From: Bacteroidaceae bacterium
GTDB lineage: Bacteria; Bacteroidota; Bacteroidia; Bacteroidales; Bacteroidaceae
Assembly: GCA_021443285.1 (NCBI GenBank)
Contig: JABUUG010000044.1
Location: forward strand, 18,136 to 23,347
DNA: 5,212 nt
Direction: 5' to 3'
The notes below the pieces were generated by a model that did no database searches, was not told the DNA's origin, and saw nothing but the letters and a program-made list of their open reading frames with translations. Both the position numbers and the translations under genes were made by a program. Below are positions 1 through 5,212 of the stretch, piece by piece. Position 1 is the first letter of the stretch; each line of letters opens with the position of its first letter.

Positions 1-228
1 AAGACGGCTGTCATCGACGAGGTGAACTTCTACTGGGATGAGGTACATCTCGGATACAGGGCAAAGGCCCCCTTCGAAATCATAATACCCACCACGGAAG
101 AAACCAAAATCGGCAAACACAAGATATGTGTGGCGTGCCGCGTGATTGCGGAGGGCAAGTCCCTGGCAGAGGCCTTCACGGAATTCATCGTCATGGTGGA
201 TGAACCTGAGGTGAAGACAAACGAATAA
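1..228 (+). CDS. C-terminal fragment of an Ig-like surface or secreted protein
   Basis: The first reading frame is open from base 1 to a TAA at 226-228, giving 75 residues of a protein whose start lies outside the window. A GTG at position 22 lies in the same frame, but the frame is open upstream of it, so it need not be the start. The fragment reads like one beta-sandwich: a YWD strand, then KAPFEI, a GKHKI turn-strand, and a final strand ending EFIVMV, followed by a short acidic tail. This spacing (a Y-D strand, then a 'tAPf' strand, then 'GkHtl') resembles the bacterial Ig-like modules found in many exported Bacteroidota proteins; that match is from memory of the pattern only. No catalytic residue is visible. 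It is separated by 80 nt from the next gene on the same strand. The function is not recognised. Confidence 0.6.
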   Translation, partial: KTAVIDEVNFYWDEVHLGYRAKAPFEIIIPTTEETKIGKHKICVACRVIAEGKSLAEAFTEFIVMVDEPEVKTNE

Positions 229-308
229 GCAACTGTTTCATTAAGAATATGCCATACCGGCACAGGATTCATTAAAACCATGTAGTTTTCAGTTCAAAAG
301 AAAATCGT

Positions 309-1403
309 ATGAAAAAGTATTTTTCTCTTATTCTTATCATGTGCCTCGTCTCAATGACTGCAAGCGCACAGTGGAGAGTTGAATCAGTAGTCAGTGGAGA
401 GCCAAACACAAAGCTCCTCCAGATTCTTGAAACAGAAAAATCGGTTCTCATCTATGCTAATTTCGAGAAGGATTGTAGCGAAACGGAGTCAATCCAACTC
501 AACCGAAACACTCATGTAAAGTCTAACGGACTGAAATACAAGATACTACACTCCGTAAACCTGCCTATCGGCGATGAGGCAGATGACAGATTTGACTATT
601 TGAGCAAGGGCAAGAACGAAGTCAATTTCGTAATGGAGTTCGAGAAGTTTCCCGTTGAGAGTGGTTTCGACATTATAGAAAACACAAAAGAGGGAGATTA
701 CAATTTCAATTTCCGTGGAGTAACTGTCAGCAGAATAGACTCCACCCAACTGATAGATACGGAACGCTTCCTTGACACCGCATCGCCTGTGATAAAGGGA
801 AGATATGCAAAAGACGGCACAGACTATGCTTACTTAATACGCGAAGGTGTATGCATAACCTGCAACGCAGTGATACAGTCCGGCGACTGGTTTTCTGCCG
901 ACGAAATGATTTTCTATCTCGACATCGTCAACAATTCCAATCATGGTATAATGTTTGATTTCGACAGAGTCGGTATTGTGGGCCAGAAGTTCAAGTCTAA
1001 AGGAGCAGTTGAGGAAAAAGGATGGGTGAAGTACACACCTGACAGCTACGACGCCCACCTCGCACAGCTCGACTACGACGAGGCCCGCTACAAGACCAGC
1101 GGAGGACTGGACTTGCTCGGAAACCAGATAAACCGCGAAAAAAACAACAGCGGTGCAAACTCCTGGGCAAGATTAGGCTGGGCGGCTCTCGGCGCACTGA
1201 CTGAGCATGCCATCGACAACCGCGTTGAGGAATATATGAAGGCACATCCAAAAGACCGTCCAAGAGCACTCAGGACAACAAGCCTCAAACCGGGCGAGTC
1301 GCTCCACGGCTATATTGCATGCAAGAAAAAGAAGGCAGACAAGGCTGTAATCACACTCCCTATTGACGACTTCGACTTTGCATTTCGTTATGGTCTGAGA
1401 TAG
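309..1403 (+). CDS. Exported two-domain beta-sandwich protein of unknown function
   Basis: This 364-residue protein begins with a clear type I signal peptide: KK, a hydrophobic core at residues 5-16, and a likely cut after ASA at 20. The Cys at 12 is not in a lipobox, so it is probably periplasmic or secreted rather than a lipoprotein. Residues about 22-140 resemble a beta module common in Bacteroidales exported proteins; the cues are NFVMEFEKFP at 106-115 and the FDIIE stretch at 120-124. Residues about 165-240 plus 325-364 look like a second sandwich. The segment at 201-224 (FYLDIVNNSN, then FDFDRVGIVG) recalls the DUF4138/TraN fold of Bacteroides conjugative transposons, but no other transfer gene is nearby, so this is only a fold hint. 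C182 and C185 form a CxxC. Residues 285-314 are a probable amphipathic helix inserted between strands. The start is chosen because the signal peptide begins there. A weak promoter-like TAGTTTTC at 283-290 lacks a -33 partner. Function unknown. Confidence 0.82.
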   Translation: MKKYFSLILIMCLVSMTASAQWRVESVVSGEPNTKLLQILETEKSVLIYANFEKDCSETESIQLNRNTHVKSNGLKYKILHSVNLPIGDEADDRFDYLSKGKNEVNFVMEFEKFPVESGFDIIENTKEGDYNFNFRGVTVSRIDSTQLIDTERFLDTASPVIKGRYAKDGTDYAYLIREGVCITCNAVIQSGDWFSADEMIFYLDIVNNSNHGIMFDFDRVGIVGQKFKSKGAVEEKGWVKYTPDSYDAHLAQLDYDEARYKTSGGLDLLGNQINREKNNSGANSWARLGWAALGALTEHAIDNRVEEYMKAHPKDRPRALRTTSLKPGESLHGYIACKKKKADKAVITLPIDDFDFAFRYGLR

Positions 1404-1413
1404 GCGACTGGTA

Positions 1414-1440
1414 ACGAGGGTACAGGAGAAGCCCCCTCGT
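1414..1440 (+). other. Small hairpin just after the exported-protein gene
   Basis: ACGAGGG at 1414-1420 pairs perfectly with CCCTCGT at 1434-1440 across a 13-nt loop, starting 11 nt after the stop codon. No T-run follows, so it is not a classic terminator; it may protect the 3' end of the transcript or be chance. The rest of 1404-1523 holds nothing I can recognise. Confidence 0.3.
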
Positions 1441-1523
1441 GGAACTCTAAACATACTGCTGTCTCATCAGGACCAGAATGGTGCTGCGCTTTCAAGGCAG
1501 GACAGCTTCAACCCCAAGATACC

Positions 1524-1570
1524 CAATAAGGCGGTTGTCGTAACTGACAACCGCCTTATTGTTTCCTTTT
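1524..1570 (+). terminator. Strong Rho-independent terminator between convergent genes
   Basis: A perfect 16-bp stem pairs 1524-1539 with 1546-1561 around a 6-nt loop (GTAACT), with a GC-rich middle (GGCGG/CCGCC). It is followed by TTTCCTTTT at 1562-1570. The T-rich tail is on the plus strand, so it best ends transcription from the exported-protein gene about 120 nt upstream. The leftward HIT gene ends at 1592, so the same stem may also stop leftward transcription, but on that strand the tail after the stem is only GGTATCTTGG, a poor U-tract. Confidence 0.85.
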
Positions 1571-1575
1571 ACAAA

Positions 1576-1587
1576 AGAGAGAGAGAG
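1576..1587. repeat. (AG)6 dinucleotide tract
   Basis: Six AG units lie between the terminator and the stop codon of the leftward HIT gene. The tract is non-coding, being just downstream of that stop, so length changes would not affect a protein. It is short enough to be chance. Confidence 0.5.
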
Positions 1588-1591
1588 TATT

Positions 1592-2017
1592 TTACATATA
1601 CTTCTTTATCTCATCTATAAGCTGCTGGTATTCAGCATCTGAGAGGAAGGTCTTCTGCGGATTCATCTGGAATGTGCCGCCGTAGTCAAGACCATCAACA
1701 TACTTAGGCGCGAGGTGGAAATGCAGGTGTGAGAGCTTGTCGCTGTATGCGCCATAGTTGATTTTCTCCGGGTTGAAAGCTTTCTGCATGGCGCGTGTTA
1801 CCTGACACACGTCTGCCATAAACGCATTGCGTTCGTCGTCGCTCAGCTCGTTAAGGTCGTTCACATGGCCGTTGTATGCCACAAGGCAACGGCCTCTGTA
1901 TGACTGCTCCTTGAAAAGGAAGGCACGCGACACTCGCAGCTGCGCGAACTCAATCATCAGGTTTTTCAGTGTCTCATTGTTCTGACAATAAAGACATTCT
2001 TTAGGATCGCTGTACAT
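1592..2017 (-). CDS. HIT-family nucleotide hydrolase or transferase
   Basis: This 141-residue protein carries the histidine-triad motif HLHFHLAP with H97, H99 and H101, the defining H-x-H-x-H signature. In HIT enzymes the last triad His forms a covalent nucleotidyl intermediate and hydrolyses or transfers the alpha-phosphate of nucleotide conjugates such as AMP-lysine or dinucleoside polyphosphates. The motif sits about 40 residues from the C-terminus, and the length suits small HINT-like or diadenosine-polyphosphate hydrolase members. An N-terminal C8-x2-C11 together with H51 and H97 is the arrangement of the structural zinc site seen in several bacterial HIT proteins; zinc binding is inferred. 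No signal peptide is present, so it is cytoplasmic. It lies 231 nt downstream of lptB on the same strand, with a large inverted repeat between them. No TAnnTTTG promoter was found in front of it, so it may be read from lptB. The exact substrate cannot be told from sequence. Confidence 0.9.
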   Translation of the reverse strand: MYSDPKECLYCQNNETLKNLMIEFAQLRVSRAFLFKEQSYRGRCLVAYNGHVNDLNELSDDERNAFMADVCQVTRAMQKAFNPEKINYGAYSDKLSHLHFHLAPKYVDGLDYGGTFQMNPQKTFLSDAEYQQLIDEIKKYM

Positions 2018-2056
2018 GATATTATATGTTTAAGGTGAATACTCTATTGGTCGGAA

Positions 2057-2236
2057 GAAGTTACCTGACGGCACTCTCTATTTATTTTGAAGTTAAAGGA
2101 GTTAAGGGAGTTAAAGGAGTTAAAGACATTAGCCAAGTAGCTTGTATTCACGCAGTTGTCTGAGAAAAGGTCATTTGTCTTTAACTCCTTTAACTCCCTT
2201 AACTCCTTTAACTCCCCTTCATTCCCCCCTAACTTC
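2057..2236. repeat. Intergenic palindromic element with 38-bp perfect arms
   Basis: The arm at 2091-2128 is the exact reverse complement of 2176-2213, with 38 of 38 bases pairing around a 47-nt loop. Each arm is a degenerate tandem array of the 9-bp unit AGTTAAAGG (second unit AGTTAAGGG), then AGTTAAAG and ACA. Outside the perfect stem, GAAGTTA occurs at 2057-2063 and 2089-2095 and its complement TAACTTC at 2230-2236, so the inverted layout extends beyond the arms. In the lptB direction it begins 12 nt after the stop codon at the outer copy, or 36 nt after it at the perfect stem, and would be transcribed as a long hairpin. No T-run follows the stem on the minus strand (the next bases are TCAAAATAAA), so it is not a standard terminator. 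No flanking target duplication or transposase is seen. It fills most of the lptB-HIT gap; no other feature was found there. Confidence 0.9.
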
Positions 2237-2248
2237 CATCTTTCAGGT

Positions 2249-3112
2249 TTACATATTATCCTCATCGAAGCTCTTGCGTTTCAGCTCGAAGTCTTTTGAG
2301 AGGTATTTCTCGCGCACTATCTCGTTGGCGGCAAGCTCTTCCGGCGTGCCTTCGGTGAAGATTGTTCCATCGAACAGCAGGTAGGCGCGGTCGGTGATGG
2401 AGAGTGTCTCCTGCACATTGTGGTCGGTGATGAGGATGCCGATGTTACGGAACTTCAGGTGCCACACAATCTTCTGTATGTCGCGCACGGCTATCGGGTC
2501 GACGCCCGCAAAAGGCTCGTCGAGCATGATGAACTTCGGGTCTATGGCAAGGCAGCGTGCTATCTCCGTGCGTCGGCGCTCACCACCGGAGAGCTGGTCG
2601 CCGAGGTTCTTGCGCACCTTGTTCAGGCGGAACTCATCGATGAGGCTCTCTCGCTTCTCCTCGATATATTCGTTCCATTCCTTCTTGGTGTAGCTCTTCG
2701 GCCGCTGGCGCATCTCGAGCACGGAGAGGATGTTGTCCTCCACCGACATCTTGCGGAATACGCTCGCCTCCTGCGCCAGATAGCCGATACCCTTTCGCGC
2801 ACGCTTATATACCGGGTCTTTCGTGATGTTCTCGTCGTCGAGGAATATCTGCCCCTTGTTCGGCACGACAAGGCCGGTGGTCATGTAGAACGAGGTGGTC
2901 TTGCCGGCGCCGTTAGGTCCGAGCAGTCCGACAATCTCGCCCTGGCGCACATTGATGGACACATTGTTCACCACAGTACGCATACCGTATTTCTTCACCA
3001 GTCCCTCAGTGCGGAGCACAGCCCTGTGCGGCTCCTGCTGCTGTGAGGGAGTGCCTTCAGCTGGCGTAACAGAGGGCTGTTCAGCGTTGTTCATATCGAT
3101 TAATTCACTCAT
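2249..3112 (-). CDS. lptB: LPS export ABC transporter ATP-binding protein LptB
   Basis: LptB is the cytoplasmic ATPase of the LptB2FG complex, which extracts lipopolysaccharide from the inner membrane and drives it along the Lpt bridge to the outer membrane. With the start at 3112 the protein has 287 residues. Visible motifs are an aromatic A-loop Y42, Walker A GPNGAGKT (65-72), Q-loop Q114, signature LSGGERRR (174-181), Walker B FIMLDEP (194-200) with catalytic E199, and switch H231 in [10 protein letters not shown]. The run [12 protein letters not shown] with the TDHNV.ETL stretch is characteristic of LptB rather than other ABC ATPases. E. coli LptB is about 241 residues; here there is a Pro/Gln/Glu-rich N-terminal extension of about 35 residues and a charged C-terminal tail. 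The frame is open up to an ATG at 3199, but that would translate the promoter and hairpin region, and the predicted promoter core at 3134-3141 lies inside that stretch. An ATG at 3094 (residue 7) is an alternative. LptF and LptG are not in the window. Confidence 0.93.
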   Translation of the reverse strand: MSELIDMNNAEQPSVTPAEGTPSQQQEPHRAVLRTEGLVKKYGMRTVVNNVSINVRQGEIVGLLGPNGAGKTTSFYMTTGLVVPNKGQIFLDDENITKDPVYKRARKGIGYLAQEASVFRKMSVEDNILSVLEMRQRPKSYTKKEWNEYIEEKRESLIDEFRLNKVRKNLGDQLSGGERRRTEIARCLAIDPKFIMLDEPFAGVDPIAVRDIQKIVWHLKFRNIGILITDHNVQETLSITDRAYLLFDGTIFTEGTPEELAANEIVREKYLSKDFELKRKSFDEDNM

Positions 3113-3133
3113 AATAAGGCAGAAAAGTCGCCG

Positions 3134-3141
3134 CAAAATTA
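3134..3141 (-). promoter_or_regulatory. Predicted -7 promoter element for lptB
   Basis: Read on the minus strand this is TAATTTTG, an exact match to the Bacteroidota sigma-ABfr -7 form TAnnTTTG. It continues as TAATTTTGCGG (3141 to 3131). Transcription would begin near 3127, leaving about 15 nt before the ATG at 3112 and supporting that start over 3199. The expected -33 site at 3161-3164 reads only TGGG against TTTG, so the upstream half is weak. Confidence 0.55.
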
Positions 3142-3156
3142 CAACATTAATTAAAT

Positions 3157-3194
3157 AATGCCCATTCCACGCCGATTTTATTGGGCATTTTTTT
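3157..3194 (+). terminator. Terminator-like hairpin between divergent promoters
   Basis: AATGCCCA at 3157-3164 pairs perfectly with TGGGCATT at 3182-3189 around a 17-nt loop, and seven Ts run from 3188 to 3194. In form this is a plus-strand Rho-independent terminator, yet no plus-strand gene lies upstream in this gap. It may block antisense readthrough across lptB into argC, or it may be a DNA site: it lies between the two promoter cores and its T-run overlaps the argC -33 element. Its role is inferred. Confidence 0.45.
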
Positions 3195-3222
3195 GCCACA
3201 CCATGCCAAAACTATAATTTTG
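3192..3222 (+). promoter_or_regulatory. Predicted sigma-ABfr-type promoter for argC
   Basis: TTTG at 3192-3195, a 19-nt spacer, then TAATTTTG at 3215-3222 match the Bacteroidota consensus TTTG / 19-21 nt / TAnnTTTG with no mismatch. Transcription would start near 3229, giving an untranslated leader of about 100 nt before argC. That leader (3229-3330) is AT-rich. It contains one TGAAT word at 3248-3252 that resembles half an ArgR box, without a convincing second half. No riboswitch or terminator fold was recognised in the leader. Confidence 0.75.
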
Positions 3223-3330
3223 CGGTGCTTTAACTCGCACATAACACTGAATAATATGTAAACAACAAAATATTTGATGAAGGTGTATGTGGTTGGGTAA
3301 TAACAAAAACAAGAACTAAACATCACAGAA

Positions 3331-4368
3331 ATGAACAATACAGAAAAGAAAACTATTCGCGTGGGCATACTCGGCGCTGCGGGATACACGGGCGGCGAAC
3401 TGATACGGCTGCTCATAAACCACCCGCAGGCGGAGATAGCCTTTGCCAACAGCGAGAGCAATGCGGGAAACCTCGTGAGCGATGTGCATGAGGGACTCAT
3501 CGGCGACACCGACCTGCGCTTCACATCGGAATACCCCTTTGAGACAGCCGATGTGCTGTTCTTCTGCTTCGGACACGGCAAGAGCGAGCAGTTCCTGAAG
3601 GAGCATGATGTGCCGCAGGGCGTGAAGATAGTGGACCTTGCACAGGATTTCCGCATAAAGGGCAGCCACGACTATGTGTATGGCCTGCCGGAATACAACA
3701 GGGAAGCGATAGCCGGCTGCCAGCATCTTGCCAATCCGGGATGCTTCGCCACCTGCATACAGCTCGGACTGCTGCCTCTGGCACAGGCCGGTCTGCTGAC
3801 ACACGACATCGCCGTAAACGCCATAACAGGCTCGACGGGTGCCGGTCAGAAGCCCGGAGCAACGACTCACTTCTCATGGCGCAACAACAATTTCTCCACA
3901 TACAAGCTGTTCTCGCACCAGCATCTGCACGAGATAACACAGACGCTGAACACCCTGCGCCCGGAGACTGCGCCAGCGGTAACAGACACCCTGAACGAGG
4001 GCTACGACAAGGAGGGCATAACAGTGGACTTCATCCCCTATCGCGGCGACTTTGCGCGTGGCATATTCTGCACTGAGGTGGTAACACTCGACACTGCCGC
4101 CGACGCCGGAAAAATCATTAGTCTATATAAAGACTACTACAAGGATGCCGCCTTCACACACTATTCAGACAAGGCTATCGACCTGAAGCAGGTGGTGAAC
4201 ACCAACAAGGCACTCGTACACGCCGACATCTTCGGCAGGAAGATTGTCGTTACTTCAATGATAGACAACCTGCTGAAAGGGGCTGTGGGCCAGGCTGTAC
4301 AGAACATGAACATAATGTTCGGCATTGACGAGAAGGCAGGACTGCGGCTGAAAGCAGGAGCGTTTTAA
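3331..4368 (+). CDS. argC: N-acyl-gamma-glutamyl-phosphate reductase ArgC
   Basis: ArgC reduces N-acyl-glutamyl phosphate to N-acyl-glutamate semialdehyde with NADPH, the third step of arginine synthesis in the cytoplasm. The 345-residue product has an N-terminal Rossmann nucleotide-binding motif GAAGYTG (15-21), the catalytic cysteine in NPGCFAT at C138, the GSTGAGQKPG loop starting at G167, and the HQHLHEI segment with H196 and H198, equivalent to the family's HRHxPEI catalytic-histidine region. Length fits type 1 ArgC proteins. The ATG at 3331 follows an A-rich leader (AACATCACAGAA) with no Shine-Dalgarno sequence, as is usual in this phylum. It is preceded by a consensus promoter and followed after 196 nt by an ArgD-type gene, so the two are probably co-transcribed. 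Bacteroides fragilis is known to use N-succinyl rather than N-acetyl intermediates at the transcarbamylase step; if this organism shares that route, the true substrate is the succinyl form. The sequence itself does not decide this. Confidence 0.95.
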   Translation: MNNTEKKTIRVGILGAAGYTGGELIRLLINHPQAEIAFANSESNAGNLVSDVHEGLIGDTDLRFTSEYPFETADVLFFCFGHGKSEQFLKEHDVPQGVKIVDLAQDFRIKGSHDYVYGLPEYNREAIAGCQHLANPGCFATCIQLGLLPLAQAGLLTHDIAVNAITGSTGAGQKPGATTHFSWRNNNFSTYKLFSHQHLHEITQTLNTLRPETAPAVTDTLNEGYDKEGITVDFIPYRGDFARGIFCTEVVTLDTAADAGKIISLYKDYYKDAAFTHYSDKAIDLKQVVNTNKALVHADIFGRKIVVTSMIDNLLKGAVGQAVQNMNIMFGIDEKAGLRLKAGAF

Positions 4369-4375
4369 TTTCTTA

Positions 4376-4539
4376 GAAGTTAAAGGAAGTCAGAAGAAGT
4401 TATGCGCCTTCGGCGCGGAAGTTAAAGGACAATACTTCTTGCGCAAAACCAAACTCAATGATTCAATCATTAGGTAATGTCCCTTAACTTCCTAAGCGAG
4501 TGAAACGAGCTATAACTTCATTTAACTTCCCATAACTTC
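4376..4539. repeat. Inverted-repeat element in the argC-argD gap
   Basis: The left part carries GAAGTTAAAGGA twice (4376-4387 and 4418-4429) and GAAGTTA once more (4396-4402). The right part carries the complement TAACTTC four times (4485-4491, 4513-4519, 4523-4529, 4533-4539), the last two being exact tandem copies of TAACTTCCCA. Bases 4372-4386 pair imperfectly with 4482-4497. A small GC hairpin GCGCC-TTC-GGCGC sits at 4404-4416. No T-run follows, so argD can still be read from the argC promoter. The layout, with GAAGTTA on the left and TAACTTC on the right, matches the element beside lptB, although the arms here are diverged rather than perfect. It fills nearly the whole 196-nt gap. Confidence 0.75.
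4457..4471. other. 15-nt palindrome AATGATTCAATCATT
   Basis: Seven bases on each side of a central C pair perfectly. It lies near the middle of the repeat element between argC and argD. A one-base loop cannot form a good RNA hairpin, so if functional it is more likely a protein-binding DNA site. The ends AATGA/TCATT recall ArgR boxes, but the total length is 15 rather than 18, so I do not call it one. Confidence 0.35.
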
Positions 4540-4564
4540 CCATAAATTGTACAAAACAAACAAC

Positions 4565-5212
4565 ATGAACCTATTCGACGTATATCCCCTGTTCCCCATC
4601 AACATTGTACGCGGCAAAGGATGCCGTGTGTGGGACGACAACGAGACCGAGTATCTCGACCTTTATGGCGGCCATGCCGTGATAAGCATAGGCCACTGCC
4701 ATCCTCACTATGTGGAAAAACTCTCTGAACAGCTGCAGAAGCTGGGCTTCTACAGCAATTCAGTGGTGAACAAACTGCAGCAGGAGCTTGCCGCACGACT
4801 CGGCAAGGCATGCGGCTACGACGACTACCAGCTGTTTCTCGTGAACTCCGGCGCTGAAGCCAACGAGAACGCGCTGAAGCTCGCATCGTTCACCAACGGC
4901 CGCACACGGGTGTTATCTGCAAAGAAGGCTTTTCACGGCAGGACATCGCTCGCCGTAGAGGTTACAAACAACCCGAAGATTATCGCTCCGATAAACGACT
5001 GCCAGCACGTTACCTATCTGCCTATCAACGAGATAGAAGCATGGAAAGAGGAGATAGAGAAGGGCGGTGTGTGCGCCTGCATAATAGAATGTATCCAGGG
5101 CGTGGGCGGCATACAGATGGTGGAGGCTGACTTCCTGCAGCAGTTGCAGCAGTTGTGCAAGGCCAACGGCACCCTGCTCATCTGCGACGAGATACAGTGC
5201 GGCTACGGCAGG
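4565..5212 (+). CDS. argD: Acylornithine aminotransferase ArgD, N-terminal part
   Basis: The frame from ATG 4565 stays open to the window end, giving the first 216 residues of a class III PLP-dependent aminotransferase usually near 375-400 residues. Such an enzyme converts N-acyl-glutamate semialdehyde to N-acyl-ornithine with glutamate as amino donor, the step right after ArgC. Visible motifs are YLDLYGGHAV near 31-40, the PLP-phosphate loop NSGAEANE (94-101), FHGRT (123-127) where the Phe stacks on PLP, and DEIQCGYGR starting at D208, whose Asp contacts the PLP ring nitrogen. The catalytic lysine lies beyond the window. The usual EPIQGEGG reads ECIQGVGG here. The start follows an A-rich leader (ACAAAACAAACAAC). 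No promoter was found in the gap, so it is probably read from argC. The argC neighbour favours ArgD over other class III enzymes such as ornithine or GABA aminotransferase. Confidence 0.88.
   Translation, partial: MNLFDVYPLFPINIVRGKGCRVWDDNETEYLDLYGGHAVISIGHCHPHYVEKLSEQLQKLGFYSNSVVNKLQQELAARLGKACGYDDYQLFLVNSGAEANENALKLASFTNGRTRVLSAKKAFHGRTSLAVEVTNNPKIIAPINDCQHVTYLPINEIEAWKEEIEKGGVCACIIECIQGVGGIQMVEADFLQQLQQLCKANGTLLICDEIQCGYGR

Noticed and set aside
1137..1143. A7 run in the exported-protein gene as a frameshifting site
   Set aside because: No overlapping alternative frame with coding character is present, and the main frame continues normally to its stop.
2057..2236. CRISPR array or tRNA cluster as an explanation for the repeats
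   Set aside because: The units are 9 bp with no unique spacers, and no cloverleaf or cas gene is present.
2057..2236. Insertion sequence remnant
   Set aside because: No transposase fragment and no flanking target-site duplication could be found beside the arms.
2044..2265. Leftward 73-residue reading frame containing ELKELRELKELK and NSFNSLNSFNF
   Set aside because: The repeats arise because the 9-bp DNA unit is a multiple of three and is read through both arms of the inverted repeat. The frame also overlaps the lptB 3' end. There is no independent sign of coding.
2142..2384. Rightward 80-residue frame with LTPLTPLTPLTPL
   Set aside because: It is the opposite-strand reading of the same 9-bp repeat and of the lptB 3' end.
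2420..3046. Rightward 208-residue frame
   Set aside because: It lies antisense to the well-conserved lptB and is a GC-driven shadow with no recognisable domain.
3113..3199. 29-residue upstream extension of LptB from the ATG at 3199
   Set aside because: It would translate a hairpin and a consensus -7 promoter element, and has no similarity to LptB N-termini.
3316..3870. Leftward 184-residue frame, with others at 3147-3656 and 3521-3940
   Set aside because: All are antisense to argC, whose motifs are intact; no domain is seen in the shadows.

Overview
The window looks like ordinary chromosome from a Bacteroidota bacterium, most likely Bacteroidales and Prevotella-like. Three things point there. 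Two sites fit the Bacteroidota promoter form TTTG / about 19 nt / TAnnTTTG. Start codons follow A-rich leaders with no clear Shine-Dalgarno sequence. The protein set also fits: LptB, a HIT protein, ArgC, an ArgD-type aminotransferase with the variant motif ECIQGVGG, and secreted beta-sandwich proteins of the kind common in that phylum. No RNA gene, CRISPR array, phage gene, transposase or plasmid gene was seen.

Layout. At 1-228 is the C-terminal end of an Ig-like protein cut by the window edge. At 309-1403 is an exported protein of unknown function, ended by a strong hairpin terminator at 1524-1570. Two leftward genes follow: a HIT-family hydrolase (1592-2017) and, upstream of it, the lipopolysaccharide-export ATPase LptB (2249-3112). 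The gap between them holds a perfect 38-bp inverted repeat whose arms are built from a 9-bp unit. Between lptB and the rightward argC is a divergent control region (3113-3330) with two facing promoter cores and a terminator-like hairpin between them. argC (3331-4368) and the start of an argD-like gene (4565-5212, cut by the window end) form a probable arginine-biosynthesis unit. Their 196-nt gap carries a second repeat element related to the one next to lptB.

How the genes work together. ArgC and ArgD catalyse consecutive steps, acylglutamyl phosphate to semialdehyde to acylornithine. In Bacteroides relatives the acyl group is reported to be succinyl rather than acetyl. LptB powers export of lipopolysaccharide to the outer membrane. 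The HIT protein has no evident link to it beyond a shared strand. I found no convincing new defence or mobile system. The most unusual material is the repeat family built on GAAGTTA / TAACTTC and the symmetric lptB-argC control region.
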